A stretch of 7,890 bases of DNA from an uncultured Collinsella sp. (GCA_900554135.1 USFU01000073.1:1-7890); one strand, 5' to 3'; shown: positions 1 to 6,525, numbered from the stretch's first letter. Program-made: numbers and translations. The notes: generated by a model not told the origin, from the letters alone.

Positions 1-61
1 CAAGACGCTCGCGCATCTCGCCCGAAAGCTCAGCGACGGTCGGCAGGGTATTGTGGGACAT
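1..61 (-). CDS. Unidentified protein, N-terminal 20 codons only
   Basis: A minus-strand ATG at 61-59 opens a frame that reads MSHNTLPTVAELSGEMRERL and runs off the window at base 1. A GGAG ribosome-binding site (complement of 67-70) lies five bases before the ATG, and the start is only 33 bases after the murE stop, so this gene is very likely the next gene in the same operon. Twenty residues are too few to name a family; no signal peptide or motif is visible. The start call is good, the function is unknown. Confidence 0.7.
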   Translation of the reverse strand, partial: MSHNTLPTVAELSGEMRERL

Positions 62-94
62 GGTCACTCCATTACGTTGAAGGGGCTTCTGATC

Positions 95-1612
95 TTAGGC
101 GTCGTACGCCGCAAGGATGCGCTTGAGAATCGAACCATCGCGCTCACAAGGCTCGGGTCCGTTCTTGCGCAGCATACGCTCTTCCTCGCCCTTACCGGTC
201 ACGATGACCACGGCAGGACGGACGGTCTCGCGCACGGCAGTCTCGATAGCGGCAACGCGATCAGTCACGATTTGCCAGTTATCATTTCCCTGCGCTTGAA
301 CGTTGCGCGCGATCTCGGCGCAAATATCCTCGACATCCTCGGGGCCGGGGTCGTCCTCGGTAATCACGATTCGGTCGGCATACTTGCCAGCGGCGATGCC
401 CATCGTGGTGCGTCGGTCGACACCCTTACCGCCCGTAGCGCCAAATACAACCGCCAGCTCGCGCTCGGGATAGTTCTCGCGCAGGTCACGCAGGAGTGTC
501 TCGAGGCTCATGCCGTTATGTGCAAAATCGACGACGCCCAAGATTTTGCCCGATACGGACGGATAGAGCTCCATGCGGCCGGGAACGAAGACGCCCTCAA
601 AGCCGTGGACGATACCCTCTTCGGAAATGCCCAGGGCCTCGGCGCAGGCAATAGCGGCAAGCGCATTGGAGACATTGAACTTAACCGGCGTGGGAATCAC
701 AATGTCGCGCGTAAAGCAGGGCGTGCGCACCGTTGCCACCACGCCGCAGTCGCCATTGCGAATCGCCAGCGCAAGCACGTCGGCACGCTCGTCGGTCAGG
801 GAGAACGTCACCGTACGTTCGCAACGAGATGCCGCCTCGAGCACGCGATCGACCTTATCCATATCGAGATTGACCACGGCAAAACGGCTCTGTGAGAAGA
901 TTTTGAGCTTGCTGGCAAAGTAATCCTCGAGTGTCGGATGCTCAATCGGCGAAATGTGATCCTCGCCGATATTGGTAAAGGCGCCGACTTCAAAGGCGAT
1001 TTTGCCCGTGCGCTCGTATTTGAGGCCCTGGCTCGATGCCTCCATAACCAGCCACGGGGCACCCGCCTCCGCAGCATGCGCGATGCGAGACTGCAGCAGA
1101 AAGGATTCGGGGGTCGTCAGCTTGGAAGGACCCGCCTCGATGCCGTCGTCGAACTCAATGCCCGTATTAAGAGCGGGTCGATGACAGCCCGTAAGCTTGG
1201 CCTCGTTGGCGAGAATGCCGCGCAGATAAAAGCTACAGGTCGACTTGCCCTTGGTGCCTGTAAAGGCGCAGACCTTCACCTTACCCGACGGGTGCCCATA
1301 AAAGGCATCTGCCACCACGGCGAGCGTGCGACGAATATCACTCACAATCACCGCGGGAAGATCAACATCGTAATCGACCTCGGAAACGTAGGCCACGGCG
1401 CCATCGGCGATTGCCGAAAGCAGGTACTCGCGCTTAAACGCGCGGCCCTTGCAGACAAACAACGTGCCCGGGCGCACCTGGCGCGAGTCGTCAGTCGCAA
1501 ACTCAATGCGCTGGTCGCACGAAGCGCTCGGTTTGGAAACAACAAGGTCATCTTCCTCGAGCAACTCTATATAGCGCATCAGAGTTAGCTTCTCTTGTGT
1601 CGGACTCGACAT
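95..1612 (-). CDS. murE: MurE-type UDP-MurNAc-tripeptide synthetase, probably L-lysine type
   Basis: Cytoplasmic ATP-dependent Mur ligase of 505 residues, the usual family length, which adds the third stem-peptide residue to UDP-MurNAc-L-Ala-D-Glu in peptidoglycan synthesis. Visible in order: N-terminal Mur domain with DDSRQVRPGTLF (41-52); ATP-binding P-loop TGTKGKST (118-125); TTPES (166-170); MEASSQ (190-195); the lysine of the YFASK motif (K235), which is carbamylated in the family; GRMEL (345-349); DFAHNG (362-367); and GATGGKGVDRR (391-401). At the substrate-selecting site it has DDPG (420-423) in place of the DNPR typical of meso-DAP enzymes. With the TKGK P-loop and the NIGEDHISPIEHP segment this resembles streptococcal lysine-adding MurE, so L-Lys or another non-DAP diamino acid is inferred. 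The frame is open upstream to 1780, but the ATG at 1612 has a GAGAGAGG ribosome site 7 bases upstream and matches the family N-terminus. A second gene follows after 33 bases. Confidence 0.88.
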   Translation of the reverse strand: MSSPTQEKLTLMRYIELLEEDDLVVSKPSASCDQRIEFATDDSRQVRPGTLFVCKGRAFKREYLLSAIADGAVAYVSEVDYDVDLPAVIVSDIRRTLAVVADAFYGHPSGKVKVCAFTGTKGKSTCSFYLRGILANEAKLTGCHRPALNTGIEFDDGIEAGPSKLTTPESFLLQSRIAHAAEAGAPWLVMEASSQGLKYERTGKIAFEVGAFTNIGEDHISPIEHPTLEDYFASKLKIFSQSRFAVVNLDMDKVDRVLEAASRCERTVTFSLTDERADVLALAIRNGDCGVVATVRTPCFTRDIVIPTPVKFNVSNALAAIACAEALGISEEGIVHGFEGVFVPGRMELYPSVSGKILGVVDFAHNGMSLETLLRDLRENYPERELAVVFGATGGKGVDRRTTMGIAAGKYADRIVITEDDPGPEDVEDICAEIARNVQAQGNDNWQIVTDRVAAIETAVRETVRPAVVIVTGKGEEERMLRKNGPEPCERDGSILKRILAAYDA

Positions 1613-1619
1613 ACAAAGA

Positions 1620-1627
1620 CCTCTCTC
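1620..1627 (-). promoter_or_regulatory. Ribosome-binding site that fixes the murE start
   Basis: The minus strand reads GAGAGAGG, seven bases before the ATG at 1612-1610. No comparable site precedes the more upstream in-frame start at 1780, so the 56 extra codons are treated as untranslated leader. Confidence 0.75.
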
Positions 1628-1687
1628 GCTAAATTCAGCCTTAAAGGGCAAAAGACGTCCCGCGGCAGAAACGATGAAACATTCTGT

Positions 1688-1693
1688 ATTATC
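1688..1693 (-). promoter_or_regulatory. Possible -10 element upstream of murE
   Basis: The minus strand reads GATAAT here (5 of 6 to TATAAT), about 75 bases before the murE ATG. No convincing -35 lies at 16-18 bases (the best-placed hexamers are CAGGTG and TCAGGT), so this is a weak candidate. Confidence 0.25.
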
Positions 1694-1773
1694 AACCATC
1701 CTAATATGCCACCTGACCTTGCGCGCACTGCAGCCTTCTAAAAAATTGCATGGACTGTGCCGTGGATTAATAA

Positions 1774-1802
1774 ATGACAACAGTGTCCACCCCGCGTAAA
1801 AA
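1774..1802 (+). promoter_or_regulatory. Candidate promoter for the fused transporter gene
   Basis: ATGACA (1774-1779, 5 of 6 to TTGACA) is followed after exactly 17 bases by TAAAAA (1797-1802, 4 of 6 to TATAAT). It would start transcription near 1809 and give a leader of roughly 90 bases before the ATG at 1897. It is the best sigma-70-like pair I found in this intergenic region, but it rests on consensus matching alone. Confidence 0.35.
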
Positions 1803-1884
1803 CAAGGAAATCTGGGTGCTATTCTTTATCAAAATGTCTTGATGTGCCTCATTGACCCGCAATGCCGACCCATCATGCCAAAGC

Positions 1885-1890
1885 AAAGGA
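1885..1890 (+). promoter_or_regulatory. Ribosome-binding site that fixes the transporter start
   Basis: AAAGGA, six bases before the ATG at 1897. The in-frame ATG at 1852 has no such site, and the 15 residues it would add do not look like part of a signal peptide. Confidence 0.75.
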
Positions 1891-1896
1891 TTCCAG

Positions 1897-3945
1897 ATGA
1901 AACGACACTTCGAACGTCGCCACCACTCGACACGTGTCCAGTTGACCCGGCACATCGTCTGCGCCTTCGCGACGGTCGTTGTGACCCTTGCCACCATCAT
2001 CGGCGCGAGCGGCTGTTCGTCCTCCCAGAACGCCTCGAGCACCTACACACTCGTCGAGAATGGCAAGCTCACCGTCGCAAGTGACTTGGCCACGCCCCCG
2101 TTTGAATACGTCAACGATTCCGGCGAAGACCAGGGCTTTACCTATGAACTCATGGGCATGATCGCAGACGAACTCGGTCTGGAGCTCAACTACTTGCCGG
2201 CGCAAAAGTTCGACGGCATTATTCCCATGGTCAAACAGGGTGTAAAGACCGATGTCGGCGCATGTAACATCACGATTACCGACGAGCGCAAGGAAGAGGT
2301 CGACTTCACCGACCCCTATATCGACTCCAACCAGGGCGTCGCAGTTGCAAAGAACACTGGATATGACACGGTCGATAGCCTCAACGCACCGGGCGTCAAA
2401 ATTGCCGTGCAGTCGGGCACCACGTCCGAGGAGTGGGCAATCGAGAACCTGCCGCAGGCAACCACCGTCAACTTTGACGACTGGACGGCAGCCTTCACCG
2501 CCGTCATGAGTGGTCAGTGCCAGGCGGTCGTATGCGATCTGCCCGTTGAGCAGTGGATGGTTTCGAACTCCTTTACCGGTATGGAGATCATCAAAGAGGT
2601 TCCGACGGGCGAGCAGTTTGGCATTGCCGTCTCTAAAGACAACCCCGGGCTGACACAGGCCATCAACGATGCCCTCACCAAGATCAAGAGCTCCGGCGCC
2701 TATGACAAACTGTACGAGAAGTGGTTTGGCATGGCACCCACGAGCGGGGCCGATAACAAGGATGTCTCGAGCTCAGACGACGCGACGGGCGCTTCACTTG
2801 CCGTCACCTCGGCGACCGCCAAGTCAAACGAAGACAGCGGCAACGGCGTGCTCGGCGGCATCGCAACCCGCCTGACCTGGGAAGCGACAACGGGTAGCGA
2901 CGAGGGCGACGTTTCGCAAATTGAGTTTGAGCTGCCCGAGGGCGGATCGTTTGAGAGCACCGATGTTAAGGTCACGCTGCTCAACGGACTGAACCAGACG
3001 GGTGTCAAGGCATCGTGCTCGCTGGACGGTTCAAAGCTCGTCATCAAGTTCGCCGATCCCGTCGCTGCCGGCTCGCAGATTCGCGTTGTCGTCCCCGACG
3101 TCGTATTCCCGAGCAACGCGGGTGCCTATGCCGTCACCGGCAGCTATGTCGCCGACGGCGACAAGCGAGATCTTCCCGAGAGCCCCACCATCAGCGTCTC
3201 GGAGAGCACCATGGTGCAAGAAATCGTCGCCTGGCTCGATGCCCAGTCTTGGGTTGCCGCATGGAACTCCAACCCGTTTTTGGGCATGTTCCTCAAGCCG
3301 CAGATTATCGTCACCTCAATCGCCTCGCTCTTTAAGGGCTGGGGCATAGCACTTGCCGTGACCGCCATCGGTTTTCCGCTCGCCATCCCCATCGGCTTGC
3401 TGTTTGCCTTTATGAAAATCAGTCATAGTCGTATGCTGCGCGGCATCGCCGTAACATACATCAACGTCCTGCGCGGAACCCCGCTCTTCCTGCAGATCTA
3501 CATTGCTTTCTTTGGGTTCCCTATGATCGGTCTCAACGTGCCCAATCTGCCGCTCGGCGTTGGCGTGCTCGCCATCAACTGCTCGGCCTATCTTGCCGAG
3601 ATTTTCCGCGCCGGCATCGAGAGCGTACCGCATGGTCAAGCGGAAGCCGCCTACTCGCTTGGCATGACTTGGTCCCAAGTTATGTCGCGCATCGTGATCC
3701 CGCAAGCCGTACGTTGCGTTATACCGACTATGACCAGTGAGTTCGTTATGCTGTACAAGGACACGTCACTGCTTTCGAGCGTTGGCGTCATGGAGCTCAT
3801 GCTGTTCTCCAAAAACCTCACGGCCACCACGGGCAACATTACGCCCTACATTTGCGCCGCACTTTACTATCTGGTCGTGACGATTCCGCTCATCCACATC
3901 GTCACCAAGGTGGAGCACCGTCTCGCCGAGCGCAGCAAACGCTAA
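1897..3945 (+). CDS. Fused amino-acid-binding lipoprotein and ABC permease (GlnPH/HisM type)
   Basis: A 682-residue polar-amino-acid ABC importer component joining binding protein and membrane channel in one chain; it would act at the cytoplasmic membrane with the binding domain outside. Residues 1-40 are a basic then hydrophobic leader ending in ASGC, a plausible though not ideal lipobox (C40). Residues about 44-280 are a family-3 solute-binding domain, recognisable from GKLTVASDLATPPFEYV, the ITDERKEEVDFTDPY segment and a C-terminal YDKLYEKWFG. Residues about 299-435 form an extra, strand-rich region that I do not recognise. From about 475 to 680 lies a HisM/GlnP-type permease with hydrophobic spans and the EAA loop (E583-A-A, G589, IVIPQ 599-603) that docks the ATPase. 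The substrate is probably glutamine or another polar amino acid; specificity cannot be read from the sequence. There is no adjacent ATPase gene. A strong terminator follows, so it is probably monocistronic. Confidence 0.88.
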   Translation: MKRHFERRHHSTRVQLTRHIVCAFATVVVTLATIIGASGCSSSQNASSTYTLVENGKLTVASDLATPPFEYVNDSGEDQGFTYELMGMIADELGLELNYLPAQKFDGIIPMVKQGVKTDVGACNITITDERKEEVDFTDPYIDSNQGVAVAKNTGYDTVDSLNAPGVKIAVQSGTTSEEWAIENLPQATTVNFDDWTAAFTAVMSGQCQAVVCDLPVEQWMVSNSFTGMEIIKEVPTGEQFGIAVSKDNPGLTQAINDALTKIKSSGAYDKLYEKWFGMAPTSGADNKDVSSSDDATGASLAVTSATAKSNEDSGNGVLGGIATRLTWEATTGSDEGDVSQIEFELPEGGSFESTDVKVTLLNGLNQTGVKASCSLDGSKLVIKFADPVAAGSQIRVVVPDVVFPSNAGAYAVTGSYVADGDKRDLPESPTISVSESTMVQEIVAWLDAQSWVAAWNSNPFLGMFLKPQIIVTSIASLFKGWGIALAVTAIGFPLAIPIGLLFAFMKISHSRMLRGIAVTYINVLRGTPLFLQIYIAFFGFPMIGLNVPNLPLGVGVLAINCSAYLAEIFRAGIESVPHGQAEAAYSLGMTWSQVMSRIVIPQAVRCVIPTMTSEFVMLYKDTSLLSSVGVMELMLFSKNLTATTGNITPYICAALYYLVVTIPLIHIVTKVEHRLAERSKR

Positions 3946-3966
3946 CCGCTCATACATAGCGTTCGC

Positions 3967-4011
3967 AACCACGGCCCGCCGCTTCGTCTGAAGATCGGGC
4001 CGTGGTTTTTT
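3967..4011 (+). terminator. Rho-independent terminator of the transporter gene
   Basis: A perfect 12-base-pair stem (3967-3978 AACCACGGCCCG with 3996-4007 CGGGCCGTGGTT) runs into a run of six T (4006-4011). The 17-base loop holds a second small hairpin, CTTC (3982-3985) with GAAG (3990-3993). It lies 21 bases after the stop codon and isolates the transporter from asnB. Confidence 0.92.
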
Positions 4012-4124
4012 CGGTTCGCTCGGTGCTTATGCCCTATCACGAAACAAAAGATTGGCATGATAGTAAAGATTATTTGACATCAGCTGCCACAATCCTTGCG
4101 GCAGTACACCTGAGCCGTCAGCAG

Positions 4125-4130
4125 AAAGGA
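4125..4130 (+). promoter_or_regulatory. Ribosome-binding site that fixes the asnB start
   Basis: AAAGGA, six bases before the ATG at 4137. It selects the start that leaves Cys as residue 2, which the glutaminase chemistry requires. The frame is open further upstream, but that part overlaps the preceding terminator. In the leader, a perfect TTGACA at 4074-4079 has no acceptable -10 at the right spacing, so I do not call a promoter. Confidence 0.85.
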
Positions 4131-4136
4131 TCTTGC

Positions 4137-6005
4137 ATGTGCGGTTTTGTCGGTTTTACCGGTACAGATGAACAGAGCGAGCTGGTTCTCACGGCTATGA
4201 TGAATCGCATCATCCACCGTGGTCCCGATATGGGCGGCCAGCATATCGTCGACAACGTTGCCCTTGGCTTCCGTCGTCTTTCGATTCTTGATCTTTCCGA
4301 AGCTGGAGCTCAGCCCATGTCGAGCGACGACGGCAAGGTCACGATTGTCTTCAACGGAGAGATCTACAATTTCCAGGAGCTTCGCGCCGAGCTGGAGGCA
4401 GCCGGCTACGCCTTCCACTGCAACGCTGATACCGAGGTCCTGGTACACGGTTACGAGGAGTGGGGCGAGGACCTGGTCAACCGCCTGCGCGGCATGTACG
4501 CGTTCGTGATTCACGACCAGAACAAGAACAAACTCTTTGGCGCTCGCGACATCTTTGGTATCAAGCCGTTCTATTACTACCAGGCATCCGATGGCTCGCT
4601 GCTGTTTGGCTCCGAGATCAAGAGCTTCCTGGACCATCCCAAGTTTGAGAAGGCTGTCAACCACGACGCGCTGCGCCCCTACCTGACGCTGCAATTCCCC
4701 GCCACGGAGGAGACCTTCTTTAAGGGCGTATTCAAGCTTGCCCCGGCGCATTGCTTTACGTATGACCTGACGACCAACACCATGGGCATCAAGCGTTACT
4801 GGAGCTGTGACTTCACCGACGACAACTCCAAGACCTTCGAGGAGTACGTGGACGAGTGCGACAAGGTCGTGCACGAAAGCGTCGCTGCACATCGAATCGC
4901 CGATGTTAAGGTGGGCTCGTTCCTTTCTGGCGGCGTGGACTCCAGCTACATTGCCGCCTGTCTCATGCCCGACACCACGTATTCTGTCGGCTTTGATTAC
5001 AAGAACTTCAACGAGACCAACTACGCTGCCGAGCTTTCCGACAAGCTGGGCATCAAGAACGTGCGCAAGATGATTACCGCCGACGAGTTCTTCGATGCAC
5101 TGCCCGATATCCAGTATCACATGGACGAGCCGCAATCGAACCTGTCCAGCGTGCCGCTGTACTATCTGGCGCAGATGGCTTCCGAGGAGGTCACCGTCGT
5201 CCTTTCGGGCGAGGGTGCCGACGAGCTGTTTGCCGGCTACGAGTGGTACGAGGACACCCCCGAGATGCGCTCCTTTAAGAAGCGCGTGCCGCTCGGCGTA
5301 CGTCGCGCCCTGGGCTCGCTCGTTCAGCATCTCCCCTACTTTAAGGGCCACAACTTCCTGACGAAATGCGCCGAGGTTCCCGAGCGCTGGTATGTGGGTC
5401 AGGCAAAGGTGTTCGATCCCTCCGAGGTCGACGAGGTGCTCAAGCCCGCGTATGACACCGGCAAGAACGCCGCCGAGATGTGCGCCGAGTACTACAAGCA
5501 GGTTCCCAACTGCTGCGAGCTTTCCAAGAAACAGTATCTGGATATGAACATGTGGCTGCCGGGCGACATTCTGCTCAAAGCAGACAAGATGTGCATGGCG
5601 CATTCTCTGGAGCTTCGCGTCCCGTTCCTGGACAAGAAGGTCATGGAGTTTGCCGAGCACATTCCCGCCAACTACCGTGTTAACGAAGAAGGCTGCAAGC
5701 TCGTTCTGCGTCACGCTGCCAACCGTACGCTGCCCGACGAGTGGGCAACGCGCAAGAAGGTGGGCTTCCCCGTACCGGTCAAGTTCTGGCTGCGCGAGCA
5801 AAAGTACTACGACTACGTAAAGGAATACTTCACCGCACCGTGGGCTGCCGATTTCTTTGACACCGATGCGCTCATGAAACTGCTTGACGATCACTTTGAG
5901 GGTCGCGCGCTCAACCAGCGCAAGATCTATACCACGCTGACGTTCCTCATCTGGTACAAGCGCTTCTTTATCGACGAGGACAAGGGCGCCGAAGTCGCCG
6001 CGTAA
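4137..6005 (+). CDS. asnB: Asparagine synthetase, glutamine-hydrolysing
   Basis: A 622-residue cytoplasmic enzyme that makes asparagine from aspartate, glutamine and ATP. The N-terminal class-II glutamine amidotransferase domain (about 1-210) begins MCGFVGF, so Met removal exposes the catalytic Cys. It also shows HRGPD (27-31), GFRRLSILDL (44-53), the oxyanion and glutamine motif NGEIYN (73-78) and DTE (98-100). The synthetase domain carries the pyrophosphate loop SGGVDSS (264-270), then LSGEGADELFAGYEWY and the segment WLPGDILLKADKMCMAHSLELRVPFLD characteristic of AsnB. The length fits the bacterial AsnB/AsnO group. The gene has its own leader of about 125 bases after the transporter terminator. 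No clear terminator lies between it and tRNA-Val 57 bases downstream, so read-through into the tRNA is possible. A related amidotransferase role is conceivable for the wider family, but all AsnB signatures are present. Confidence 0.93.
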   Translation: MCGFVGFTGTDEQSELVLTAMMNRIIHRGPDMGGQHIVDNVALGFRRLSILDLSEAGAQPMSSDDGKVTIVFNGEIYNFQELRAELEAAGYAFHCNADTEVLVHGYEEWGEDLVNRLRGMYAFVIHDQNKNKLFGARDIFGIKPFYYYQASDGSLLFGSEIKSFLDHPKFEKAVNHDALRPYLTLQFPATEETFFKGVFKLAPAHCFTYDLTTNTMGIKRYWSCDFTDDNSKTFEEYVDECDKVVHESVAAHRIADVKVGSFLSGGVDSSYIAACLMPDTTYSVGFDYKNFNETNYAAELSDKLGIKNVRKMITADEFFDALPDIQYHMDEPQSNLSSVPLYYLAQMASEEVTVVLSGEGADELFAGYEWYEDTPEMRSFKKRVPLGVRRALGSLVQHLPYFKGHNFLTKCAEVPERWYVGQAKVFDPSEVDEVLKPAYDTGKNAAEMCAEYYKQVPNCCELSKKQYLDMNMWLPGDILLKADKMCMAHSLELRVPFLDKKVMEFAEHIPANYRVNEEGCKLVLRHAANRTLPDEWATRKKVGFPVPVKFWLREQKYYDYVKEYFTAPWAADFFDTDALMKLLDDHFEGRALNQRKIYTTLTFLIWYKRFFIDEDKGAEVAA

Positions 6006-6024
6006 GTTTCGTTATGAATTAGCG

Positions 6025-6052
6025 GTGAACAGCACGGGGTTTCCGCTATACT
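6025..6052 (+). promoter_or_regulatory. Candidate promoter for tRNA-Val
   Basis: A good -10, TATACT (6047-6052, 5 of 6), ends ten bases before the mature tRNA 5' end. A weak -35, GTGAAC (6025-6030, 3 of 6), lies 16 bases upstream. The position is right for a short tRNA leader. The flanking AGCGG and CCGCT (6021-6025 and 6043-6047) form a weak inverted repeat with no T-run, so I do not call it an asnB terminator. Confidence 0.45.
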
Positions 6053-6062
6053 CAATCCCTGC

Positions 6063-6138
6063 GGGCGATTGGCGCAACGGTTAGCGCAAGTGCTTTACAC
6101 GCACAAGGCTGGGGGTTCGAATCCCTCATCGCCCACCA
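6063..6138 (+). tRNA. tRNA-Val, anticodon UAC, CCA encoded
   Basis: It folds as a full cloverleaf. The acceptor GGGCGAT (6063-6069) pairs with ATCGCCC (6128-6134). The D-stem is GCGC/GCGC (6072-6075, 6084-6087). The anticodon stem is 6089-6093 with 6101-6105, with an A-A mismatch at the 27-43 pair. The anticodon loop TTTACAC (6094-6100) gives anticodon TAC (6096-6098), which reads GTA and wobble-related valine codons. The T-stem GGGGG/CCCTC has one G-T pair, and the T-loop is TTCGAAT (6116-6122). The discriminator is A6135 and CCA is encoded at 6136-6138. The T-arm and acceptor 3' strand are the source of the repeats downstream. Confidence 0.96.
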
Positions 6139-6305
6139 CTTGATTGAAAAGGCTCCCAGCGATGGGGGCCTTTCCTTTTTGGGCCCATCGCAGAGGGATT
6201 CGAACCCGCAAGGGTGCGGAGCTGAGGAAACGCGAAGCGTTTTCCAGCGCAGCACGCGAGGGCCGAAGGCCCGAAGCGAGAGCGGGCGGCGAAGCCGCAC
6301 GCGAC
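6121..6305 (+). repeat. tRNA-derived tandem module, copy 1
   Basis: The module begins with the last 18 bases of tRNA-Val plus CT (6121-6140) and continues with the terminator hairpin. A 112-base segment (6182-6293) then recurs at 6366-6477 with only three differences. That segment opens with an inverted copy of the tRNA T-arm: 6193-6207 is the exact reverse complement of 6113-6127, 15 bases. It then holds a series of small hairpins closed by GAA or GAGA loops. The module runs to 6305, just before the second copy of the tRNA 3' end. Nothing in it looks protein-coding. Confidence 0.85.
6148..6180 (+). terminator. Rho-independent terminator of tRNA-Val
   Basis: AAAGGCTCCC (6148-6157) pairs with GGGGGCCTTT (6164-6173), ten pairs including one T-G, around a six-base loop; CC and five T (6176-6180) follow. 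It starts nine bases after the tRNA CCA. It belongs to the first copy of the downstream repeat module; the second copy has a hairpin of different sequence at the same place. Confidence 0.88.
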
Positions 6306-6477
6306 ATCCCTCATCGCCCACCACTGATTTGGAAACGGTCCTCGCAAGTGGACCGTTTTTGTTTTGGCCCATCGCAGAGGGATTCGAACCCGCAAGGGTG
6401 CGGAGCTGAGGAAACGCGAAGCGTTTTCCAGCGCAGCACGCGAGAGCCGCAGGCCCGAAGCGAAAGCGGGCGGCGAA
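6306..6477 (+). repeat. tRNA-derived tandem module, copy 2, truncated
   Basis: It starts with 20 bases identical to 6121-6140 (tRNA 3' end, CCA and CT), but without the rest of a tRNA. A different terminator-like hairpin follows, then the 112-base segment (6366-6477) that is 109/112 identical to copy 1 at 6182-6293. The similarity stops abruptly after 6477, where copy 1 goes on with GCCGCACGCGAC. It is therefore a copy that has lost its right end. Confidence 0.85.
6331..6365 (+). terminator. Second terminator-like hairpin, in module copy 2
   Basis: AAACGGTCC (6332-6340) pairs perfectly with GGACCGTTT (6349-6357) around an eight-base loop. T-rich sequence follows (five T at 6356-6360, then G and TTTT). 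It occupies the same place in copy 2 as the tRNA terminator in copy 1, but the stem sequence is almost entirely different. As a backup terminator it could stop read-through from the tRNA. Confidence 0.8.
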
Positions 6478-6525
6478 ATGGACCCTTGACGAATACCCGT
6501 GTGCAAAAAATGCCAAATATGAGTA

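Noticed and set aside
53..895. Plus-strand frames opposite murE (53-895 and 938-1588)
   Set aside because: Shadows of the Mur ligase with no domain or ribosome site; the minus strand carries every Mur motif.
1613..1780. N-terminal extension of MurE by 56 codons
   Set aside because: The extension lacks a ribosome-binding site, does not resemble MurE N-termini, and the ATG at 1612 has a good site.
4002..4136. N-terminal extension of asparagine synthetase
   Set aside because: It would begin inside the preceding terminator and bury the catalytic Cys, which must become residue 1 after Met removal.
4012..4136. T-box, riboswitch or other structured leader before asnB
   Set aside because: No T-box signature or leader terminator hairpin was seen; only an isolated TTGACA without a matching -10.
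4080..5894. A 604-codon open frame on the minus strand opposite asnB
   Set aside because: It is the mirror of a strongly biased GC-rich gene; asnB has full family motifs and a ribosome site, while the opposite frame has no recognisable domain.
6121..6325. Direct repeat of the tRNA 3' end read as attL/attR of an integrated element
   Set aside because: Only 185 bases lie between the copies, with no integrase or cargo, and the repeated part continues well beyond the tRNA end, so tandem duplication of a module explains it better. A scar of past integration remains possible.
6052..6516. A 154-codon minus-strand frame ending in MRDSNPQPCACKALALTVAPIARRD-like sequence, and sister frames in the same region
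   Set aside because: It overlaps tRNA-Val and both repeat modules; its repeated peptide segments come from the duplicated DNA, and it is the well-known type of spurious translation of tRNA T-arms. No ribosome-binding site or independent coding signal.
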